Positions 1 through 14,112 of a DNA stretch of 64,000 bases are shown here, piece by piece. The stretch lies in the NCBI GenBank assembly GCA_013397115.1, contig VWZW01004039.1, positions 196,062 through 260,061 on the forward strand. The letters run 5' to 3'. The stretch is from Edolisoma coerulescens. Its lineage: Eukaryota; Chordata; Aves; Passeriformes; Campephagidae. The translations under genes were made by a program, and so were the position numbers. Position 1 is the first letter of the stretch; each line of letters starts with the position of its first letter. A model generated the notes under the pieces. It saw nothing but the letters and a program-made list of their open reading frames with translations, was not told where the DNA came from and ran no database searches.

Positions 1-107
1 GGGGACAGGCGCTGCTCCCCGGAGGCTCCGTACGGCTGTGCCGGGTACCCCGGGCCGGCTGTTTGTGGTCGGGATAACCCGGCGCCGGAGCTGGTGGGGA
101 GAGGAGG
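1..107 (+). other. RNF216: putative non-coding first exon / CpG-island edge of RNF216
   Basis: The first 107 bases are GC-rich with many CpGs (for example CCGGGTACCCCGGGCCGG), and CpG density falls sharply afterwards, as at the edge of a promoter CpG island. A possible splice donor AGG|GTAAAAG follows at 108. There is no ATG in this piece, which suits a 5' untranslated exon. The true transcription start is probably at or upstream of base 1. The exon boundary is inferred from the donor alone, and other 5' exons in intron 1 cannot be excluded. Confidence 0.4.
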
Positions 108-3100
108 GTAAAAGATTGTTCTCTTCTGACCCCTGCTCAGTGTGGGAGCACTCGGTGCCGTTGGGACATCTCGACATTTCAGGCATCTGCTGTGGGAGCT
201 GCTGCAGGAAAGAAACCCCAAACACAGCTGTCCTCGGAGCTGAGGGATCAGTGTAAGAGATACTCCTCTTCCTCCTCCTCTTTCCCTTCTCTATTGACCC
301 GACTGCCGGCTCGGCGTGATAGACGGAGCACAGCCTGGAAGTGTTAATGTACACTGGGTTTATGTAATGGGTTTTTCTGCTTCTGGAGCTGACCTTGTCT
401 CCCCAGATGGCTGGAGGCAGGTCGGGATCCCACCGAAGTCTTCTGAGGCTGAAGAGCTGTGGGGAGCCCCAGCGTGTGTGTGAAGAGAGGAGTGCGAGCT
501 CGCCCGGGGCAGTGCTTTGGGGTGGGGAAAGTGTAAATTGGCGTAAAGAGCTGCCGTCATCCCATGGCTCCCCTGGCTTTGCAGCTGTGCTGGCTGGAAC
601 CCTGTGTGGATAACGGCTGCTTGCACCTGCGAGTCCAGCCCGGGAGGTTTTTCCTTTCATCTCACCTGTGCTTTATGACCTGGAGTGTTGTCTTTGAGTG
701 TTCTCCAATACCTTACTGTAGAGTCTTACTGCCAGATGCTTAGAACAGTGGTTTTCCTACAAATAAGTTCAGTTGTGTTCAGTTTCTTATGGTTTGGTCA
801 CTGTCCTGAGACCTCTGATGCTTTGAAAGAGAAAAGCTGATGTTGCAGCTGTGCACTTTAACTTCCATAATCCTGGCATGATGCTGAGGGACTAAAGCTT
901 GATGTCCATGTGCTTTTCAGAGCACTCCTTCTTGTGTTTCTTTCCCAGCTCCCTGCCTGCCCTGTGGAACAGCAGGCTCTTGCTTTGCTTCAGGCAGCAG
1001 TTCTAGAGGCAATCAGTGAGTGCCTTGGTGGCTGAGAGGCACAGCCAGTCCTGGTCCTAAGACCTATGGACAGATCTCTGTTTCTCTGTCTCTGTGGAGG
1101 TTTGTTCCTCTTTCTTAACAATCTCTGCTCTCCCACCTGATGTGCTTTGAAGCTGTTTCAGGTTTCCAGTGGAGGTAAAGGCAGGTGTCCCCTGTCAGGC
1201 ATGTAGGCTGGCCTTGCATGCTCAGCTAAAGTGGCCTCTCCTGCTTTCAGAGAGGATGGCATTTTCCTTCAGCAACCTGTTTGGAAGGTGAGGCAGGAAA
1301 TCTGAGACCTATCATTCTGCAGACCCAGATCTGGAGCAGGTTCTGGTACATCCCTGAACAGGTACAGGGCCATGGGAATGTGCAGCTCAAACCATGTGGT
1401 AGAACCCATTTTCTTTAGGACTAGTAGGATTGCAGGGGCAGCTTTTAATTCCAGAACTGTGGGATTTACAGCTTTAATATGTGCTTTTAATTTCTAGGAT
1501 GAATGCTGTGCAAAAATTCCACTGCCTTACATCAGGCCTTCTGCAGCTGTAAACACGTTAATAGATTTCATGTGCTGGGTGTCTTCATGGTGTGACTGGA
1601 TGTTTATAAACAATCATCTTGACAGGAGTTTGTGCCTGGAACACCAAGTCTTGGGAAGAGACTCAGACAGATTTCCTGAAGATCTGTAGACATTCAGCCT
1701 GCTTGGAGGTGCTGCATTGTGGTAACAGGCTTTCTTCCATCTCTTGCTTCCTAGGATGTTTTCTTTCTGGTTGGCCTGGCTGCAGGCAGTTGGGGCAGGA
1801 ATAGCAGTTCCTAGAAGAGCACTTGGGGCAGGTGTTACTGGTGATAAGGTACAGTCTGGATTCCAGCAGGGTGCTTGGCAGCCCTGTTCCTGGGCTGGAG
1901 TTTGAGGAGCTGCCTCGGAAATCCAAATTCCTGGGTAGACCAGTGCTTTGTCTGCCTGAGAATGCAGTGGGCGTTCCTGCTGCCAGCGAGACTTGTGCTT
2001 TGAAATTGGACACAAATCTCTAAAAAGTCCTGTGGCAAAAATAGGTGGGGCAAACACACAATTCCTGCGGCGCAGCTGGAGAGAGAGACGGGAAGCATAT
2101 CCCAGGGGCCAGGGGCTGATTAGCAACCTGGAGTAGCACAAACCCAAATGCAAGAGACGTGGAGCCCTTTGGGTGTTGTTTAGTGCCTGCTGGAAGAAGC
2201 TCCCATTCATGAATTTGGAATGGGTGTCTTATTTTTATTTATATCTTTCTGAAGCCATTGCGAGTGGTTTGCTGTATCTGAGCGCCGGCGGTGCTGGCTG
2301 TTGGGGCTTGCCACTGGCTGCATTCTTTCTGGGACAGTCAGAACTGCACCACTAATTCCTCTCATTGGAAGGTTGGGGTTGTAGTTTTGGGTTTTTTGCA
2401 GATGGATTTGATCTGGAGATATTTTAAGACTGCCTTTAAATTACTGAATTTGGACATGATTGTAACTACTTAAATAAGTTAATAGTCTCCAAAGCCTTTG
2501 TGTGCACTGAAGTGATGGTGGGGTTTCAAGCTGCTTCATGGAACTGGGATTACTCTCAGTAGGATCTATCCCAGTGGGATAGGTACTTTTTTAAATACAG
2601 CAGAAGGTGTGAAACACACAACAGCCTGGGGACAGCAGCTGTCTCCCAGTAGCAGCCCAGGAGATAAGGTTATTTGTGTACAGGCTGGGAGTTCCTGTGT
2701 TTGAAATGGAGCTGAATAAGGGGCTGGTCAACACTAGTCTGGAGTAGTTTTGTTTTTAAGCAGGTTACTGGAAGTGGGAAATCGGGGAGGGGTGGGCAGA
2801 GAAAACAGGAAAAAGAGAAGAAAAAAAGCCACTTAGCAGTGTCCTGGTGGCTTGACTAAGTTATCCTTGCCAAAGCACTGAGATGAGAGATAATAAGGAA
2901 TGTCTCACTGAGCTGGGATAATCTCGTTCTCAGCAGCCTTCATGTCACTTTTATAGAATTTCAGGTTTATTTTGGACTATCTCGGGACTGATGCTTTTCC
3001 TCTGGGTCAGTGCTTAAGGGCTTGCAGTGGTTTTAAATTCATAATGATCCTTGAGAAAGCTTAATTCCTGAGGACGGGAAATGATACTCCTTCTGAATGA

Positions 3101-6100
3101 CACCTCTCTCCTAATTACCAGCCCTGCTGTGGTTCCCTCCCTGCGTTCATGAGGGGAACTGTCAGTGCCTGATTAAGTGGAAAAAGCATTGGGCTTTAGG
3201 GGAAGATTTCAACACGGGGCAGCTGCTACCCCGAGCCACGATGTCACCTCACAGTGTTTCTGACCCAGGTCAGCAGGAGTTTAAATTAAATGTGTGGCTT
3301 CCTTGCTGGCTTTAGGGAGCCCCACTCCTGTGCTGATGCTGATGGTGCCTGGCTGCTTCCAGGGTGAGTTTTGGAAGCCGTGGTTGCCCCTTGTAAGGAG
3401 AAGCGAAGCTGATGAGCTGAAATAAAACCGGGAGTGTGTGTGGGTGTCAGGGTGACCTGAAATGTTTTCAGCTGGCTTCGCAGGCCAAGCGTGGTGTTGC
3501 TCACCCTCAGCCTGCTCTCCCCTGCAAGGAGGACAAGCTACTGTTTGCATTATTCAGGGAAACATTTGGATGGGATCTGTAGAGGCATCACGTGGTGCTG
3601 CTCTGCAGTGCAAGGTGGTCGGGATCTGTGCTAGCTGGAATCTCTTTTTGGGGGAATATGAGGATGAAAAATGGCCTCAAGTAATGTGTTTTGTCCAAAG
3701 CACTCCTTGCATGGGCTCCTGTAATGCTTTATCCAGGCTGACATGCTCTTATTGAGCTGTGGGCACTGCTCCTGCTGTTCCTTGGAGGAAGGCAGGCAGG
3801 GGTTGGCTTTTTGCAGCCCTTGCAAAACCAGAGTGAGGAACAGATTTACACTTCTCCTTCCAAATCCCATCCCAAAGACAGGATGCATTTTCGTGTGATG
3901 GAGGGGGAAGTAAAACCTCTCCCTGCTGCTTCTTGCAGATCATTTTTGCTGGAAGGCCAGTCTTGGAAGGAGCACTGGCCCATGTACCCCTGGCAAGTAC
4001 AAGCTCTGTTGGGCAAACACATTTCAGGGGGATGGCAGAGAGAAGGGACAGCAGTGCTGACAGCTGCCTGCAGCACAGCCACGGTGCTGCTGAGGACTTT
4101 CCTCCTCTCCCCGCTCTGCTGTCATGTGCTGAAATGCAATTTGAGGGAGATGACAGCAGCAGCATAATGGGGAGGCAGGAAAAGCAGCTCTTTTTTTTCC
4201 TTTCAGGAAACCAGCAGGGTCAGGCGTTTCATACCTCCTGTGCTGTGGGATTTCCAGCCACGGATGAGCAAGACCTGAGAGCAGTAACTTGGCTAATGTA
4301 AATAGTTCATGCCCTCTCTTGTAGATTGTTAAAGCAGAATCCTTTTGTAGTGGAGCAGGCTTCATTGTGTATCAACTGGGAGGTGCCCTTGGATCTGCCA
4401 GGACTAGCACAGACCAGCTCACAACGCCTGGAACGCACCTCTGCCTTGGACACAGTGTCTGGAGAGTGCTCCCCAGCTCAATGTGTTTGTGTTTATTTAG
4501 CAGTTTGTGGCTGTTTTTACCAAGCCTCCAGCCCAGGTGGTTAAATAATCTGTCTGATATTGCAACACCCAGGAAGAGAATTTCTGTTCCGCTGTGAGGA
4601 CTCACCTGGTGTTGGACACGAGTGTGTTGACTAAGGGTGGGCACAGGATTCACTGCCTGAAGCAGTCTGTCCTTAGCAACTGCTCTGAGTGCAGCCTGTG
4701 TGACCTCCTGGCTGTGGCCTGTGGTGGTTTTTGTAGTCCTGTGTCTGCAAAATGTTTGTTTGCCTTGGGGTGAGATTAGTGGGTACCTTACAGTCTCGTT
4801 AATCTGCAGGACTGTGGACCTGGAGAATTAACATGCAGCTCTTCTTTCCTTGCTTTTTAGCTCATAATTCATTCATTTGTGAACTTTAGTAGTCTCAGAA
4901 GGGACTCGTGCTGGATGTGGAGCATCTCTAAATCCAGGCACAATCTAATTTCACTGTTTTCTGTTCTGATCCAGTGGTACTTACCTCAAATGCAGCCTCT
5001 TTGCTTTTCTGCTATTTTAACATACTCAAAGTCCACTGTGGCCACCGCCACGTGACATGGATGAAGTCAGGCTGGACAACTGTCATGAGCCTGGAAGGCT
5101 GCCCTGGGTTTTCACTGCTGAGAGTTTGCTGGGCTGGAATTGGCCACAAGGCTACACGTGGCTGTAAACAAGACTAAACTGAGTTTTACAAAGGCTGCTG
5201 CTGGCTGGCTGGGAAATCTTTTGACAACTGTTCATCTGCGGTGCTGGAGCAGTAAGGATGTAGTTGCAGCTCTTCCATGACAATGCTTCTGCAGCAATTG
5301 TTGGGTGCAAGAGGCAGCTTATTTTTTTTACCCTTTCCAGCAGAAATTGGTGCAGAGCATTGCTGCTCAGGTGTTGCACCTGCCTTACAAGGTTTCTGTA
5401 GGTACTTTGCTCTCAGTAGGTAAAGCCATTTAAGACTTATCACTGTGAGCTTGGCCTGTTGGCTCAGTCTGGCTCTAAACTGGCTCTTGTATATATTTAA
5501 ACCCTTAATTGATTGTGTAAAAGCATCTTTCAAAGGCAGTGCCTGACCTTGGACTAGGAGCACATGTAGTTTGAGTATTAGTCAGGTATCAGCTGTGGCT
5601 GCATAATGTCAGCTTAGGCTGCAGTTTAAGATCTTCCCCCTTCTTGCAGTTTATTTTACCACCTTAATTCTCTTCTCCCAGTTCCACCATGGTGGCTATG
5701 CAGAGGGTATCTGATCTGAATCCTACAAAAACATTTTCCAGGGAATTTCCTTTCAAAGCTGTAAGAAATGCTGGAGGAGCTCATTGTGAGAGGAGAAAGC
5801 AAGCTGTGGTACGGGAACGTGACCATCCTTAACAGGTACTGCAGTGAAACCCTTCTGAACATGAAATCACAGCTCCTGGCCACTGACCTTTGGAATTGTG
5901 GCAAGTGCAGATGCTTAATGTGGCCCTAAAAAAGGGCATGGCTGTTGTAACCAGAATATGGGACCTGTGAAGTCATTCTTTTTGGAAGTCCCTCACTCGG
6001 GGATGTGTTTGACTCCTGGAAGGGTTTGTGGCAGGCTTTTAAGTCAATAGTTCTGAAAGTGCTGTGCAGATTGACAGAGACCTTTTTTGCCAAGGTGGGC

Positions 6101-9100
6101 TGCTGCAGTAAGTCAGGTTTTTTCCCTGTCTGCCCCCTCAAGGTCAAGTCTCAGCTTTTGTGTTGTCAGCAGCTCTGTGAATGTGGTGAGGTGTGCTGTG
6201 CTTGAAAGCAATGTTTCTTGTGATAAGTTCAGGTCACATTTAAAATAAAATAAAAGACAAAAATACCCCCTTTCCTTCCACTTTTTTTCCCAGTGGTGCA
6301 TTATGCTTGTAATTTTTTCTGGAACACAGCTTCCCAAGTGCAGCTTAGGTGGTTTCCAGAGTCGGTCTGATGGGCAGCTGCTCAACATCCAGGATGCCAT
6401 CAGAGCCTATCAGTTCCTTGTGATTTTCAAGTCCTCTGGCTGCCACTAACTGACTGATTTCCAGCCCTTCTGGTTTTGGTCTAGTGCTGCTTTTCACAGC
6501 AGTTTGCTGGTTGTGTGCAGCCTGGTTCTCCCTGCTCTCAGTGCCCCTGCAAACAGGGCTGTGAGCTGAGCAGGCTGCTCTTCCTCATCAGTGTGAATGT
6601 CAGTGCCACAGCCTGTCCCAGCAACCTTAAATCCCTTATTTCTGTTTCCTCTCCAGTGAAAACAGTGCTAAGATGGTAACCTGAATGCTCCTGAAGACGT
6701 GCATCCAACTTGTTAAATAACTACTTAAAAGGTTGCACTTGGATTTCTTTGTTCTGTTAAGCTTTTTAAAGTGGCATTCAGGATCCCTTGAAAAAGAAAA
6801 GAAAAAAGGTAGAAAAACTACTGAGGATTTGGAGAGGAAATGCTCAGTCCTTTCTCCTGGAGGGATCTATGAAGTACAAGTAACAGAGGAGCACTCTGCT
6901 ATGTATCCTGGGGCACACAGGGCATTTCTCCTGCACTTTTCCATGTGGCTGCTGGGTTTATGGAGAAGAGAAGGCAGCTGCAATTAATGCTGTGTGGAGC
7001 AGGTATGTGCAGCACCTGGGGGTTTGTGGAGTCCAGCTCTTTAAACCCACTGGTGTCTGAATCTTGGTGCTGATCAAAGCAGCCCCTGGCCTTTCCCTGG
7101 AAGGGAAAGGACATGTGAGTTCAGAGAAAGGAAACTGGAAGTCAAACTCACTCTGGAAGCCACAGAGCTGCAAACCACGTGGTTTCACACGCTCTTCCAT
7201 TCATCCCCACCCTTACAGCACAAAATCAGAACAAATTAGTTCTTTTAATTGATGGTTTGGGAGATAGGCTGTGAGCAGAGCAAGGCTGGGTTTATATGTA
7301 GGTCTGTAGCCAAGTGCTGAGCTGCTGGTGTCTGAATTGTTGCATCAACATGAAATGCCAAGCTGGCACCTGTGTTTGTGATGTGGGAGGGTGGTTTTGG
7401 ATTTAGGGGATTACGCTGGATGATCTTGCACATGCCAGAAGTCTGAGGCAGGCAGAGTACTGCCCTTTACAGGAACTAACTCCAGGGATTCCCTCCCTCA
7501 AAACCTTGAATTTTCACTTCGCTTTTAAAATGAGCTGCTCAAGGTAATGGCGTTAACTCTCCTTTCCAACTAGAATTTGTAGATTTAACTTTTTTTTCAG
7601 GACTCAGTTGGATGGGGAGGTGGGGGGAATGACAGATCTACCTCTTGTGCAGAGAGTGGTTTTTTGCATGTGTCAAAATGAGGAGTCTCGTGCTGGTCAG
7701 GGAGATGGGATGATATGGAGCCCTGTTGTCTGGAACAGGGACTGATGGGGTCGTGGGAAGGCACTGAAGTGTCCAGCAGTTGACCTTGATGCCAATCACC
7801 AGGGAATAGCTCAAAGGAATGAAAAACTTTCGTTTGAGTTGCCCAGTTTTGGAAAATGAGTGCAGCTGCTTCAAAACAGTCTTACATCTTAGAGAGTAGC
7901 TCACAGAGCAGACATTTTGCTAGGGAAATGCAAATACTTTGCAGGTTTGGGAAGGAAAACTGGTGCCAATGTATGTGGCCAGCTGTTAGGTGAATTAGGT
8001 AAAACTGAGCACATTTCTTTCCTCTTGTACTTTCTGTTTCAGATAAAAATGGTGATTGGATACTTCAAACAATTATGATTAATAATTATGAGACTGTGAC
8101 CTTGGTGGAATGAACTGCAAATAAGGTTGATGAGAAGTCTTGTAATGTACAGACAGCCAAGACGTTTCCTGTAAAGTCCTGAGTGGACTTAGAAAATGGG
8201 GAAGAACCTAGTTGGGGATTTGAAGCCAAGTAATCCCTAAATATATGCTCTCTTGATTGCTCCTGAGTAAGCAATTTTCATTAGCCTGGAGCAGTGACAC
8301 AGAGATGGAGCCTGTCCTGTGTTTATCTGCAGCCTCTCTTTTTGGAGCAGCTCCTGATGTGCTCTTAGTCACACTCCTGACTCTGCAGTTACCAGTGGTG
8401 AGCCCGGGAGGAAAGGGCATCACTTCCTTCGGTGCTTTTCTTCTTGGGTAAGAGAGGGTGAGGAACAGGGAACTTTTGGGAGGTAACTGGAAGCTGTGAT
8501 TGCTGCCAGATTCATTCCTCTTTTCCATCTTCATTCATGTCCTGCCCTGGAGCTGCTGGAGCCAGTTGCAAGCTGGTGTGGTTTTGGAAATAGTGGCTTC
8601 TCTGGTGGGATACTTTCTGAACTCTGTGTGTTGGATGTCTTGTCTGTCAGGGGAGGTGAACATTCAGGTTGGATTTACTTGCCACAAAACACTTCTTGTA
8701 TTATATTGTCTTATGTTTTGGTGTGGTGAAACCAGTTCTATGGCTTTCTGCCCTAGAAATGTTACCTGGCACTTTTTATTGTTCACTTCAGCTTCCTTGA
8801 TTTTTCTCAGATCTCAGGAATCCTGTCTTCCCCTTCTCAGAGAGTGTACCTGTTTAAAATCATTTAGTAAACCAAGCCAGCTGCTAATGTGGGAAACACT
8901 TTGAGAATACTTTATAACTCATCAGCTATTTCTGTTATTAAATGATCTTCTGGTTTGTTATTTCTCTTCAGCACAGGCTACAGGTCCAAAAATTGGTGGC
9001 AGAGCCGCGTGGATGCTCTTGTCCTAAGTCTACCCCTGGTCTGTGCTCCTGAGAGGAGCTTTTGGCCAAACCTGTAGCAGGTTGTGCTGCTGGTGGTCTT

Positions 9101-10175
9101 TTCTGCAAGCCACTGCCCACATACTCCTGCCTTCAGAGGCCAGGGTAAGGCTTTTGGGCTGGAATCAATGCTTTTTCCACTTTTCTCAGGCTTGGATCTG
9201 AGCAAACCTGCTGGCAGGAGCCCTGCTGCAGCCCCACGTGTTGACCTCTGGCTCTGTCCCTTTGCAGGGTGTGAGGCAGTGGCAGTGGCTGCCTTGTGCA
9301 TAGCAAATAGCATTTGTTTGTGCCCAGAAGTTCTTGTTGGGCTTATGATCAGGAGATTTCTAATTTTCAGTTGGGATGATGCTGCTTAACACCATCAACC
9401 ACTGTTAAACTCTCCCTGCTTTTGCTCAGTGCCTGTTACAAGGAGCAGCCCCCAGCAAATCGTGAACCCTTTGAAATGTTTCAGTGAAATGCTTGACGGT
9501 AAGTCGGGCTGGTTTATTTCCCTTCTGTTATGCTATTTTTTTTTTTTTTTCCTTTAAGGACTGAATTTTTAGCTTTTCATTTTGCTGGTTGTCACAAGCC
9601 CTGCATTATTTAAGTAGCTTGTTTTAGCAGCTTGAAATGAGCCAGAAATTCACCTTGCTCGCAGGCTACCAGCAGACACGTTTGCTGCCCGCAGGCACAG
9701 AGTAGGAGTTGATGCTCTTCTGTCAATGTAGGTGAGCAGCAGTGGTGTTCTGTGTGGGGGAGAGGCTAAAACACAGTGATTTGATGTTGCTGACATCTCT
9801 TTCAAGTTGCTCTTTTTTTTTTTCCCTCCCCCCTGTTCGTTTGGGATCTCAGTTCCTACCTCCCCTGCTTTCTGTCTAGTCCTGTTGCCTTGAGCTGGAG
9901 CCAGACAAGAGCACTTTGAGTCTAGTCCCATCTTGGGTACGTGGGAGTTCAAGATTTCAAATGCTGTAAGTGGGGGGAAAAAAATACATTACACTGTGTC
10001 GAGAAGGGGGGGTCTCCCCTTGACTGTCAGTTTAAATTCCAGCACCATCTGAAGATGCTCATCACAGCACAAATGTGGGGTGGAGGGAGCAGATTTGAGT
10101 TCTGCTCCAGTTACTGCAGTCCAGAAACGCCTTCATATATCAGGAGATTAAATATATGCACAGCACCGATGGTGG

Positions 10176-10201
10176 CTATTTTTAGGTTAGGCTAAAAATA
10201 T
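10176..10201. promoter_or_regulatory. inverted pair of MEF2-like motifs in intron 1
   Basis: CTATTTTTAG (10176-10185) is a perfect match to the MEF2 consensus YTAWWWWTAR. Six bases later comes CTAAAAATAT (10192-10201), which differs from it only at the last base. The nine-base arms TATTTTTAG and CTAAAAATA are exact inverted copies, so the site is also a potential hairpin. Binding is inferred from sequence only. Confidence 0.35.
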
Positions 10202-10564
10202 GTCATGGGATGTTTGAAAGGATTTTGAATGGGTTTTGGAAATCCTTGTGTAAGCATTCTGTGTGCTCCTGAGACCTGCTTCACCTCGTAGCAGCTGATC
10301 CCTTACCTCATAGTAGTGCTTGGAAGCAGTGGTTTTGTGGATGATATTTTTGCATGTTTGAGGAGCTTGTCTGGGAAGTCCCTGTGACCTCAGCTGTCAG
10401 TCTGAGGTCTTGTCAGTTCAGAGAACTGTTAAACCCAAGTCCCTGGTGGGCTCTGGTTTTCTTGGTAGCTGTTCTCTTAATGGGTTCTTCTTCTCTCAAT
10501 TTGCTGTAGGAAAAACCATAATGGGGAGGATTTTGTTGTCTGCACAGTGAAACAACTTGGGTGT

Positions 10565-10748
10565 GCAGTACCAGAGGGTGGTCAGGCACCCCAGGGAATG
10601 GTCACCAGCCCAAGGCTGCCAGAGCTCCAGGAGCCTTTGGACAATGCTCTCAGGCACAGGGTGGGATTGTTTGGTGCCCTGTGCAGGGCCAGGAGTTGGA
10701 CTCTGACCCTTGTGGATCCCTCCCAACTCAGGATATTCTGTGACTGAG
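10565..10748 (+). mobile_element. CR1 LINE 3'-end fragment, plus orientation
   Basis: The segment matches the avian CR1 3' region in order: a 'CCAGAGCTCCAGGAGC' block, 'TTTGGACAATGCTCTCAGG', 'AGGGCCAGGAGTTGGACTC', then 'CCTCCCAACTCAGGATATTC' and 'TGTGACTGAGTT' at the end. It is a short, 5'-truncated copy without coding capacity, as most CR1 copies are. Orientation follows from the terminal 'ATTCTGTGA' tail at its right end. Confidence 0.85.
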
Positions 10749-13700
10749 TTATGAGTACATGGAGTAATATAGAGGTGAAATTGGGTGGGACCACATCTTA
10801 CAGCATGGTGGCTCTTCACTGCACAGTCAGTGAGTGTCTTAGAAGTCGTGATGGGAATTTTGTGTCACCTGGATACTGTTATAGGGATTCAAGTCCCAAA
10901 TCCAGCTTGATGTGCTGCAGTGCAGGTGAGAGCCTTTTAAGTAAAGAAGAAAAACTAAAAAGCTCACAGAGTGTTTATCTGACTGCTTTGCTATTAAAAC
11001 AGCTCTAGTTTCCTGTCCTTTGCTGTATTGCAGAAAAGCTGATGGGCATGCTAGAGCTTGCTTATAGGTAGCATTATTCTTTGCCTATAAATAGGCACTG
11101 AAATCACTGAGGTAGTGTGGAATAGCTTCTTTCCATCTGTCTTCCTTGCTTTTTTATTGTTGTTTATGTAGGGCAAGACCCCAGGGTGGCTTTGATCTTG
11201 TTACTTCGCATTCTTGGCGGCCTGGTGCTCTAAACATGAATAAACTTCTTATTCATGCCACTAGATGGAACTGGCCCATGCTTATGGATATTTGTTTAAA
11301 CTTCAGCTCTGTATTGAGTATTGACAAAATGAATTGCTAGCTCTTGGTGGAAGCTTGGCTTTTACTCTCAAAGCAGGGCTTTATTAAGCTGCTTGGGGTT
11401 TTATTCAGTCTGTTTTGAAGTAGGAAGAATTGCCAGTTCTTTCCAGGCTTGGCTTTTTTTGTTGTTGCCTTGACTGTGTATTACAGCTAATACTATTTAT
11501 TATATTCTTGCTTTTAAAATGCTGAGTCTTTTGCTGATGTGTGCACGCTTTCTTGTATGGAAGTGCAGTTTTTCTATCCCAAATTTAATTTCAGATTATT
11601 CCTTGAAAAAATTCCCTTTCTCACTGCTGAAGTGTGCAAGTTCCTCTCTACTGAAACCAGAGTGGCCCATAGGAAATACCACCTTAGTATTGTGGCTTAT
11701 CCATCATTCTTGGATGTGAACAGCTGGGATTTAAGCAGCATTGGACAAAGCACCGTTTGAGCTATTTGGGAGAAGAGGGGGTTTTTTGGTGGCTGTGCTG
11801 AGCGTTTGCAGTGTCACCCCATCCTCCCACAGCCAGCCCTGCTAACGCACCACGAGTCCCTGGAGGGGAGAAATATCCAACCACTCAGCTTTGCTTGGAG
11901 CAGATCTGAGCAGACACCTGTCCAGCCCCTGTCTGCACCACTTGATGCTGCAAGGGCTGATTTGTGGCTCTCACAAATGTCCTTGTTCCTCCCCAGCCAG
12001 TCTCAGAGCCATCCTTTGCCACGTTTGCTCGGTGACCTTGGCCACGCTGGGCCTATCCCTGCTTCTGTTTCTCCACCTTTTAAATGGCAAAAAGTGAATT
12101 GATTTTGTTTGCTAAAGGAGTCAGACAGCTATGGATGGAAAAGTGCTATGCAGGACTAGGTGATTGCTATTCATGAGTACCAGGGAAAATACAACTGTAA
12201 TAATGTGGATGTGGCCTTTTAGAAAGGCCAGGGTTTGCACCCCAAGTTTGTACATACAGTGACCCAGCTCCTGAGCTGCAGCTCCAGCACCTGCCTGTGA
12301 TGCTGGAACAGCACTTTCATACCATTCTGGCAAATAAAGAAAGATTTATTTCTCCTTATAAGGCAGAAAATGAAGAACCTAGTGGAAACACCCCCAAAAG
12401 CTTACTTTTCAGGTGTTTTCAAAGCACCAGTATGCCCATGAGAATCTCAGAGCTGCTTACTGGAAATAGGGTGGGCTACTGGGGTATCAGGGCTCAAATA
12501 CAGGCATAGTTGCATATTTGTGGTAATGCTGGTTAGAAGAGGCTTCTTGCTGTTCCCTCACCCAATTTCCCACTCACATTTGGACCATCAGCAGTGCAGG
12601 GACCTGGTGAGTGTGGCTGTTTGTAGCCAAGCCTTGAAATCTTTATGCTGGAGGTTCCCTCTGAATAAGGTTCCTTCAGGCACTGAGCCCATGCTGCTGG
12701 GCTTTTTTAAGTGCTAAATGATACATTTTAAATTTTATTATTGTATCTTGTGCATCTGAACTGATTTCTTCATTTTACTGTCCTAGCTGCAAATCCTGTC
12801 CCCTGCAGAGGAATTTAAGTAAAATTACTGAGTGGGAATTTATACTGCTCTTGTGTACTAGCAAACAGGATTTTATAGCAGACCCACCATTTTCTTCCAA
12901 CTAATGCATCAGTAAATATTTAATAGTACAGATTCCTCTGTGCTGCAATAAGGAGATGAATACTTTCCAATAAAAAAACCTCCTTTCTCCTTCCAGTGAT
13001 CAAATTCTGCTTGGATTTCCTGTATGTGTTCAGCCTCTCTGTGGCTGATAGTGGGAATTGAGAGCTATAAGCTGACAGAGCATAAAATGGAAACCTCCTG
13101 TTTAGTTTGCAGTGATTCCTCTGGCCCCCTAATCCTGTTTGGGAGCCTCTGGCCAATTCATTGTGCCTCTCTGAGAACAGGTGGGGGTAGCAAAGTTCAG
13201 TTCCAAAAAGCCCAGTCCTGTGAAGGAACCTGATTCCTGTCATGCTCTCCTTTTGCTGTGAGAGCAGATGGTGTTTCCTGGAATTTGTACCAAACCCTCG
13301 CTGTAAATCAAGGAAATCTCTTCTTTAAAATAGCAGATGGTGGCAGGAAAGTGTTCTCTGGAATGTGACTCGTTCCTGTGCTGGTTCACAGTGCAGGCAC
13401 AAAGCACACACTGCCGCTGCCCTGCCTGGGGTGCAGCTTTCTCCTGACACACCAATAACGTGGGGGTTGTGCAAGTGAGCTTGGAGCATCTCTGGTGGCT
13501 CTGAAGTTGTGCCTCAGCTTGGCAGCGCTCAGGGAATTCAGGCTGGGATGGTGGTATCCCTGTTGGCTGTCCCCCTCAGGGCTGTGCGTGACTTCCCCGG
13601 CATTAAGTGTGACAGGGGTGGTTGTAGTGACACCAGCTGGGGTGTGTGAGATGCAGGTTGATGTGGGGATGCCCCGGGACAGCTCAGGCCGGGGGATTTT

Positions 13701-14112
13701 GCCCCTCTCACCACCTGATGGTGGCAGAAACACCACTGTGTGGGTTGGTGCATTGGATTTTGGTTGGAAACAAGAGAAGATCCACATATTGGGAGGGTTT
13801 GAGTCCTGCTTGGATAGAATTGCATCTCTCCTCCTTTTCTGTGATTGCACAGCTGTAAGAATCCTCTTGTCTCCTCCAGAGAGACTTCTCAGGCCTGATT
13901 GCACTCTTCAGTCAACTGTCTTAACTGTTGGAACACAAGATAACAAACATATCTCCTTTCAGGTACTGAGAGGGGGGTACAGGAAAATACTCATGTGGAG
14001 AGACTGCTGGGAGAGCTAGCAGAACCCCTAAGCTAAGTCTTGGAAAGACCCCTTAGGGTGAATCTGAGTTTGCCTGACTCCCTCGTGGTTTTATTTTATC
14101 TTCCAGTTCCTC

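Larger units (their letters stand above)
108..14106 (+). other. RNF216: RNF216 intron 1 (about 14.0 kb)
   Basis: This lies between the putative first exon and the coding exon 2. It ends with a good polypyrimidine tract and acceptor (TTTTATTTTATCTTCCAG). It contains one CR1 fragment (10565-10748), short poly-T runs near 9538 and 9810, and an inverted pair of MEF2-like sites (10176-10201). Open frames here, such as 1614-2210 on the minus strand, show no recognisable protein sequence. I see no other gene. Confidence 0.5.

Noticed and set aside
1614..2210. 198-codon minus-strand open frame in intron 1
   Set aside because: No recognisable domain or family sequence, overlapping open frames on both strands, and GC-rich composition that makes stops rare. 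Treated as chance.
8133..8186. C/D-box snoRNA candidate (TGATGAG ... CTGAG)
   Set aside because: No terminal stem pairs the ends and no C'/D' boxes are evident; short box motifs arise by chance.
13495..14019. 174-codon plus-strand open frame just before exon 2
   Set aside because: It is out of frame with RNF216, lacks a donor linking it to exon 2 in frame, and has no known protein similarity that I recognise.
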